A DNA stretch of 8,637 bases from contig JAJWOJ010000062.1 of NCBI GenBank assembly GCA_021635425.1, positions 1 to 8,637 of the forward strand, given 5' to 3'. The position numbers and the translations under genes were made by a program. The notes under the pieces were generated by a model that made no database searches, was not told the DNA's origin, and saw only the letters and a program-made list of their open reading frames with translations. This stretch comes from Clostridiales bacterium. Lineage in GTDB: Bacteria; Bacillota; Clostridia; Christensenellales; Borkfalkiaceae. Below are positions 6,274 to 8,637 of this stretch, in pieces. Each line of letters starts with the position of its first letter. Positions within the stretch are counted from its first letter, which is position 1.

Positions 6274-7446
6274 ATGAAAATTTGCGTCACGACCGCTTCG
6301 GGGATAGAAGCGGTTACGAAAAGAGAAATATACAAAATCACGGGCATAGAAAATCTCGCCGCGGTTGACGGAAGAATTTGCTTTGAAGGCGGCTTTGAAG
6401 ATATCGCTAAGTGCAATCTTTATCTTCGCACGGCAAACCGTGTGGAGATTGTCGTCGGCGAGTTCAAAGCCGAAAATTTCGACGAGCTTTTCGACGGAAT
6501 AAAGGCTGTCGAATGGGAGAAATTTATCCCCGAAGACGGCAAAATAATAATCTCCGCCAAGAGTGTTATGAGCAAATTGTTTGCTTATTCCGCAATTCAA
6601 TCGATATCCAAAAAAGCTGTCATTGAAAGGCTGAAGTCCGCCTATAAGTCGATTAACTTGCCTGAAAGCGGCGCGAGATACAAAATAGAAACTTCGATAA
6701 GAAAGGATTACGTAATCGTTTCGCTCGATACCTCCGGCGAAGGTCTTCACAGGCGCGGTTATCGCGGACTTGTGGGCGAAGCGCCTTTAAAGGAAACGCT
6801 TGCCTCCGCTCTTATTCAACTTTCGGTATGGAACCCGTCAAGACCTCTTGCGGACGTTTTTTGCGGAACGGGAACGATACCCGTAGAAGCCGCGCTCATC
6901 GCCTGCAACATTCCTTCGGGAATGAACAGAGACTTCGATTATCTTTACTGGAAAAACGTTGACAGAAGCGTTTTCGATAAAATAAAAGAAAAGGCCGCTA
7001 TGGAAATCGACCTCGAAAAAGAAGTAAGAATCAGCGGATTCGACATCGACGAAAATCAGCTTAAACTTGCAAGGAAGCATGCCGAGCTTGCGGGCGTGGG
7101 GAAGAAAATCCATTTTCAGCGCGCCGATATGCGCGATTTTTCCTCGAGATTTTCTCACGGCGTAATAATTTCCAACCCGCCATACGGCGAAAGGCTTTCC
7201 GAGCGCAGGGAAATAGAAAAGCTTTATAAAGATTACGGAAAGATGGTTAAAACGCTTGACGAATGGTGCGTTTACACGTTGACTTCGGTTGACGATTTCG
7301 AGCGTCTTTTCGGCATAAAAGCCGATAAAAAACGCAAAATATACAACGGTCGGCTCGAATGTACTTATTATTCGATGCTTGCCGAGCCGCCGAAAAAGGC
7401 AGAAAAAACCGAAAAAGCGGCGGAATCTAAAAAATTAACCGATTAA
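6274..7446 (+). CDS. THUMP-domain 23S rRNA guanine-N2 methyltransferase (RlmL/YpsC-like)
   Basis: This matches the YpsC/RlmL-N group of UPF0020 methyltransferases. By homology to the N-terminal half of E. coli RlmL it should make m2G2445 in 23S rRNA. The 390-residue protein starts MKICVTTASGIEAVTKREI, a ferredoxin-like segment, followed by a THUMP domain to about 155. LHRRGYR (159-165 region) precedes the Rossmann methyltransferase, with SAM motif DVFCGTGTIPVEAAL (194-208), acidic residues FDIDE (256-260) and catalytic NPPYGER (301-307). The last 20 residues form a Lys/Glu/Ala-rich tail. The start, 21 bases after yraN, is fixed by the family N-terminus but has no Shine-Dalgarno sequence. The second RlmL (RlmK-like) domain is absent, as in other Firmicutes, so I leave the symbol empty. 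Another guanine target is possible. Confidence 0.92.
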   Translation: MKICVTTASGIEAVTKREIYKITGIENLAAVDGRICFEGGFEDIAKCNLYLRTANRVEIVVGEFKAENFDELFDGIKAVEWEKFIPEDGKIIISAKSVMSKLFAYSAIQSISKKAVIERLKSAYKSINLPESGARYKIETSIRKDYVIVSLDTSGEGLHRRGYRGLVGEAPLKETLASALIQLSVWNPSRPLADVFCGTGTIPVEAALIACNIPSGMNRDFDYLYWKNVDRSVFDKIKEKAAMEIDLEKEVRISGFDIDENQLKLARKHAELAGVGKKIHFQRADMRDFSSRFSHGVIISNPPYGERLSERREIEKLYKDYGKMVKTLDEWCVYTLTSVDDFERLFGIKADKKRKIYNGRLECTYYSMLAEPPKKAEKTEKAAESKKLTD

Positions 7447-7472
7447 ATCGGCAAAATACAGGAGGAAACGAA

Positions 7473-7901
7473 ATGTTAAAAGGAATTTCAAAAATCGTAA
7501 GTCCCGAGCTTGTCAAAGTTCTGTGCGAAATGGGTCACGGCGACGAAATCGTTATCGCGGACGGCAATTTCCCCAGCGAAAACTTCGGGAAAAGAGTTAT
7601 CCGCGCGGACGGAATAAGCGGAACGGCTATGCTCGACGCATGCCTTCAGCTCATCCCGCTCGACACTTATTCCGACCCGAACTTCATTCTGATGCAGCTT
7701 ATGGATTGCGACAAGGGCAGAATCAACCCCGTTATTTGGGACGAGTATAAAAAAATCGCCTCTTCGCACGACGCAAACGTCCGCGTCGGCAATATCGACA
7801 GATTCGAGTTTTATGAACGCGCGAAAAACGCTTATGCGGTTATCGCGACGGGAGAAGCGGCGGTTTATGCGAACATAATTTTGAAAAAAGGCGTAATTTA
7901 A
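7473..7901 (+). CDS. fucU: RbsD/FucU family sugar mutarotase, FucU type
   Basis: FucU interconverts the alpha and beta anomers of L-fucose, and related RbsD acts on ribose. The 142-residue protein closely follows the FucU pattern along its length: ISPEL-like IVSPELVKVLCEMGHGDEI with catalytic-type H22, ADGNFP (29-34), VIRADG (42-47), FYERAKNAYAVIATGE (113-128) and YANIILKKGVI (132-142). The usual YGN near the end reads YAN. It has a strong GGAGG site at 7461-7465, seven bases before the ATG, and follows the methyltransferase by 26 bases, so it is probably the last gene of that transcript. No fucose isomerase, kinase, aldolase or transporter gene is nearby, which makes its location unusual. 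Base composition looks like its neighbours. The actual sugar cannot be told from sequence. Confidence 0.92.
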   Translation: MLKGISKIVSPELVKVLCEMGHGDEIVIADGNFPSENFGKRVIRADGISGTAMLDACLQLIPLDTYSDPNFILMQLMDCDKGRINPVIWDEYKKIASSHDANVRVGNIDRFEFYERAKNAYAVIATGEAAVYANIILKKGVI

Positions 7902-7943
7902 CAAGTTTACAGCCCGTAAAATTACAAAAAATATAAAAAATAG

Positions 7944-7983
7944 CTTTTAAAGGCGTTAAAACGCTTGCAAAAGTTTTATCTTT
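7944..7983 (+). terminator. Probable terminator after fucU, overlapping the rplS promoter
   Basis: CTTTT (7944-7948) pairs with AAAAG (7969-7973), and AAG(G)CGT (7950-7956) pairs with ACGCTT (7961-7966) around a TAAA loop, with G7953 bulged and a small internal loop between the two helices. TTTT (7974-7977) and then ATCTTT follow. The stem is about 11 pairs but AT-rich, so termination may be partial. The 3' arm contains the -35 of the rplS promoter. Confidence 0.5.
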
Positions 7984-7993
7984 ATGCTAAAAT
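7965..7993 (+). promoter_or_regulatory. Promoter of rplS (extended -10)
   Basis: TTGCAA (7965-7970) and TAAAAT (7988-7993) are separated by exactly 17 bases, and the -10 is preceded by TGC (7985-7987), forming an extended -10. Transcription should start near 7999-8001, leaving a leader of about 62 bases before the rplS ATG. This gives rplS its own transcription unit, separate from the rimM-to-fucU block. Confidence 0.8.
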
Positions 7994-8000
7994 AGGAGAA

Positions 8001-8062
8001 GACTTCGGGCGGTCCGCTGGCTTAAACGGCTATGAACGTCGCGTAATATGGAGGTAAAAGTC
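8001..8062 (+). promoter_or_regulatory. Candidate structured leader of rplS (possible L19 leader)
   Basis: GACTTC (8001-8006), at the predicted transcript 5' end, can pair with GAACGTC (8034-8040, C8037 bulged). Inside, GCTG (8016-8019) can pair with CGGC (8027-8030) across a seven-base loop. The same GACTTC strand can alternatively pair with the ribosome-binding segment GAGGT (8051-8055) or with AAGTC (8058-8062) just before the ATG. An autoregulatory L19 leader RNA is known upstream of rplS in Firmicutes. Position and size fit, but I cannot confirm the consensus from memory. Confidence 0.5.
8050..8054 (+). promoter_or_regulatory. Ribosome-binding site deciding the rplS start
   Basis: GGAGG lies eight bases before the ATG at 8063. 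An in-frame upstream ATG at 8048 overlaps this site and has no ribosome-binding site of its own, so translation should begin at 8063. Confidence 0.85.
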
Positions 8063-8404
8063 ATGAATATTATTGATCAGATCGAAAAAGAAAACTTAAA
8101 AGGCGAAGTTCCTTCTTTTGCAGTCGGTGATACCGTAAGGGTATCGGTTAAGGTTATCGAAGGTACGAAGGAAAGAATTCAGGCATTCGAAGGTATCGTT
8201 ATCGCTAAGAAAAACGGCGGAATCAGAGAGACCTTCACCGTCAGAAGAATTTCTTACGGAATCGGCGTTGAAAGAACGTTCCCCGTTCATTCTCCCAAGG
8301 TAGCGGGAATAACGGTTGTTAAAAGAGGTAAAGTCAGAAGAGCTAAGCTCTATTATCTCAGAGATCTTACCGGTAAGGCTGCAAAGGTTGAAGAAATTCT
8401 TTAA
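8063..8404 (+). CDS. rplS: 50S ribosomal protein bL19
   Basis: bL19 sits at the subunit interface of the 50S ribosome and contributes to the 30S-50S bridges. From the ATG at 8063 the product is 113 residues and begins MNIIDQIEKENLKGEVPSFA. Family motifs are GDTVRVSVKVIEGTKERIQ, FEGIVIAKKNGGIRETFTVR, GIGVERTFPVHSP and the basic RGKVRRAKLYYLRDLTGKAA near the end. It normally follows trmD directly; here it stands about 3.6 kb further on, with its own promoter, leader and terminator. Codon choice is more regular than in its neighbours, as expected for a highly expressed ribosomal protein. The identity is certain; the start is well supported. Confidence 0.98.
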   Translation: MNIIDQIEKENLKGEVPSFAVGDTVRVSVKVIEGTKERIQAFEGIVIAKKNGGIRETFTVRRISYGIGVERTFPVHSPKVAGITVVKRGKVRRAKLYYLRDLTGKAAKVEEIL

Positions 8405-8416
8405 TCTTACCGCTAC

Positions 8417-8451
8417 GGCAAAGTGTTTAAGTATACCTGCTTAACATTGCC
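8417..8451 (+). other. Imperfect hairpin in the 3' untranslated region of rplS
   Basis: GGCAA (8417-8421) pairs with TTGCC (8447-8451), TGTT (8424-8427) with AACA (8443-8446), and AAG (8429-8431) with CTT (8440-8442), giving 12 pairs interrupted by an AG bulge and a single T bulge around an eight-base loop. It begins 12 bases after the rplS stop and is followed by an A/C-rich stretch, not Ts, so it is not itself an intrinsic terminator. It could protect the mRNA 3' end; that is inference. Confidence 0.4.
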
Positions 8452-8480
8452 CAAAACACAAAACAAAATAACAAACGAAG

Positions 8481-8514
8481 AAGGTTCACGGATAAAATCT
8501 CCGCGAGCCTTTTT
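8481..8514 (+). terminator. Intrinsic terminator after rplS
   Basis: AAGGTTCACGGA (8481-8492) pairs with TCCGCGAGCCTT (8500-8511) across a seven-base loop. It forms 11 pairs, one of them G-U, with a single A-C mismatch, and ends in a run of five Ts (8510-8514). It follows rplS by 76 bases and closes its transcript. Confidence 0.85.
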
Positions 8515-8543
8515 GATGTATACAAATATAATACATATTTATA

Positions 8544-8572
8544 TTGACGAAATATAGATAATATGTTAAAAT
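8544..8572 (+). promoter_or_regulatory. Promoter reading out of the window
   Basis: TTGACG (8544-8549) and TAAAAT (8567-8572) are 17 bases apart, with TGT (8564-8566) forming an extended -10 like the one at rplS. Transcription would start near 8578-8580 and run off the right edge. The remaining bases to 8637 have no ATG or gene; AAAAGG at 8623-8628 could be a ribosome-binding site for a start just outside the window. AT-rich inverted repeats (ATGTAT 8516-8521 with ATACAT 8531-8536; AATATAA 8525-8531 with TTATATT 8539-8545) lie at or upstream of the -35. Confidence 0.6.
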
Positions 8573-8637
8573 AACATCGAAACGAGACAAAATAGGATTT
8601 TATCAGCAACAGAGAGTGTTACAAAAGGTAAATTAAA

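Noticed and set aside
5947..6750. A 267-codon open frame on the - strand
   Set aside because: It lies antisense to yraN and the methyltransferase gene, both of which have clear family motifs. Its translation shows no recognisable domain.
8048..8062. Upstream in-frame ATG giving rplS five extra residues
   Set aside because: The ATG overlaps the GGAGG that serves the ATG at 8063, and the L19 family starts at MNxIxxIExE-like sequence.
8427..8609. A 60-codon - strand frame in the region after rplS
   Set aside because: It runs through the rplS terminator and AT-rich promoter region, has no ribosome-binding site worth noting, and has a composition typical of random AT-rich sequence.
1..8637. A hidden mobile element, defence system, CRISPR array or tRNA/rRNA gene
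   Set aside because: Coding genes with housekeeping identities cover nearly the whole window. I found no direct repeats, transposase motifs, integrase sites, spacer arrays or cloverleaf-forming sequence in the gaps.

Overview
This window is a housekeeping segment of a bacterial chromosome. It is most consistent with an uncultured member of the Clostridia (Firmicutes/Bacillota). The evidence is the gene order ftsY-ylxM-ffh-rpsP-khpA-rimM-trmD-rbgA-rnhB-yraN, the presence of the Firmicutes-type genes ylxM and rbgA, consensus SigA-type promoters, and a moderate GC content judged by eye. The placement within Clostridia is inference. All recognised genes are on the + strand, and there are no mobile elements, CRISPR arrays, tRNAs or rRNAs.

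Layout. Positions 1-744 hold the 3' part of ftsY, which is cut by the window edge. A short intergenic space (745-886) carries a strong intrinsic terminator and a perfect-consensus promoter that physically overlap. The transcript from that promoter covers ylxM (887-1201), ffh (1201-2520), rpsP (2618-2914) and khpA (2933-3169), and ends near a 13-bp terminator hairpin at 3189-3218. A second tightly packed block follows: rimM (3255-3758), trmD (3748-4422), rbgA (4424-5314), rnhB (5318-5950), yraN (5890-6252), an rlmL/ypsC-like rRNA methyltransferase gene (6274-7446) and a fucU-type sugar mutarotase gene (7473-7901). A weaker terminator then overlaps the promoter of rplS (8063-8404). That gene has a short structured leader and a clear terminator at 8481-8514. 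The last 120 bases carry no gene but contain a good extended -10 promoter pointing out of the window.

How the genes work together. FtsY, Ffh and YlxM belong to the signal recognition particle pathway for co-translational membrane targeting. RpsP and RplS are ribosomal proteins. RimM, RbgA and probably KhpA serve ribosome assembly or RNA handling. TrmD and the THUMP methyltransferase modify tRNA and 23S rRNA. RnhB removes ribonucleotides from DNA, and YraN is a nuclease-fold protein. The FucU homologue is the only gene without an obvious tie to translation or nucleic acids.

I see no previously undescribed system. The points worth a second look are the repeated terminator/promoter overlap, the displacement of rplS from its usual place after trmD together with its leader RNA, the out-of-context fucU, the absence of Shine-Dalgarno sequences before rimM and rlmL, and a sequence-divergent RbgA.
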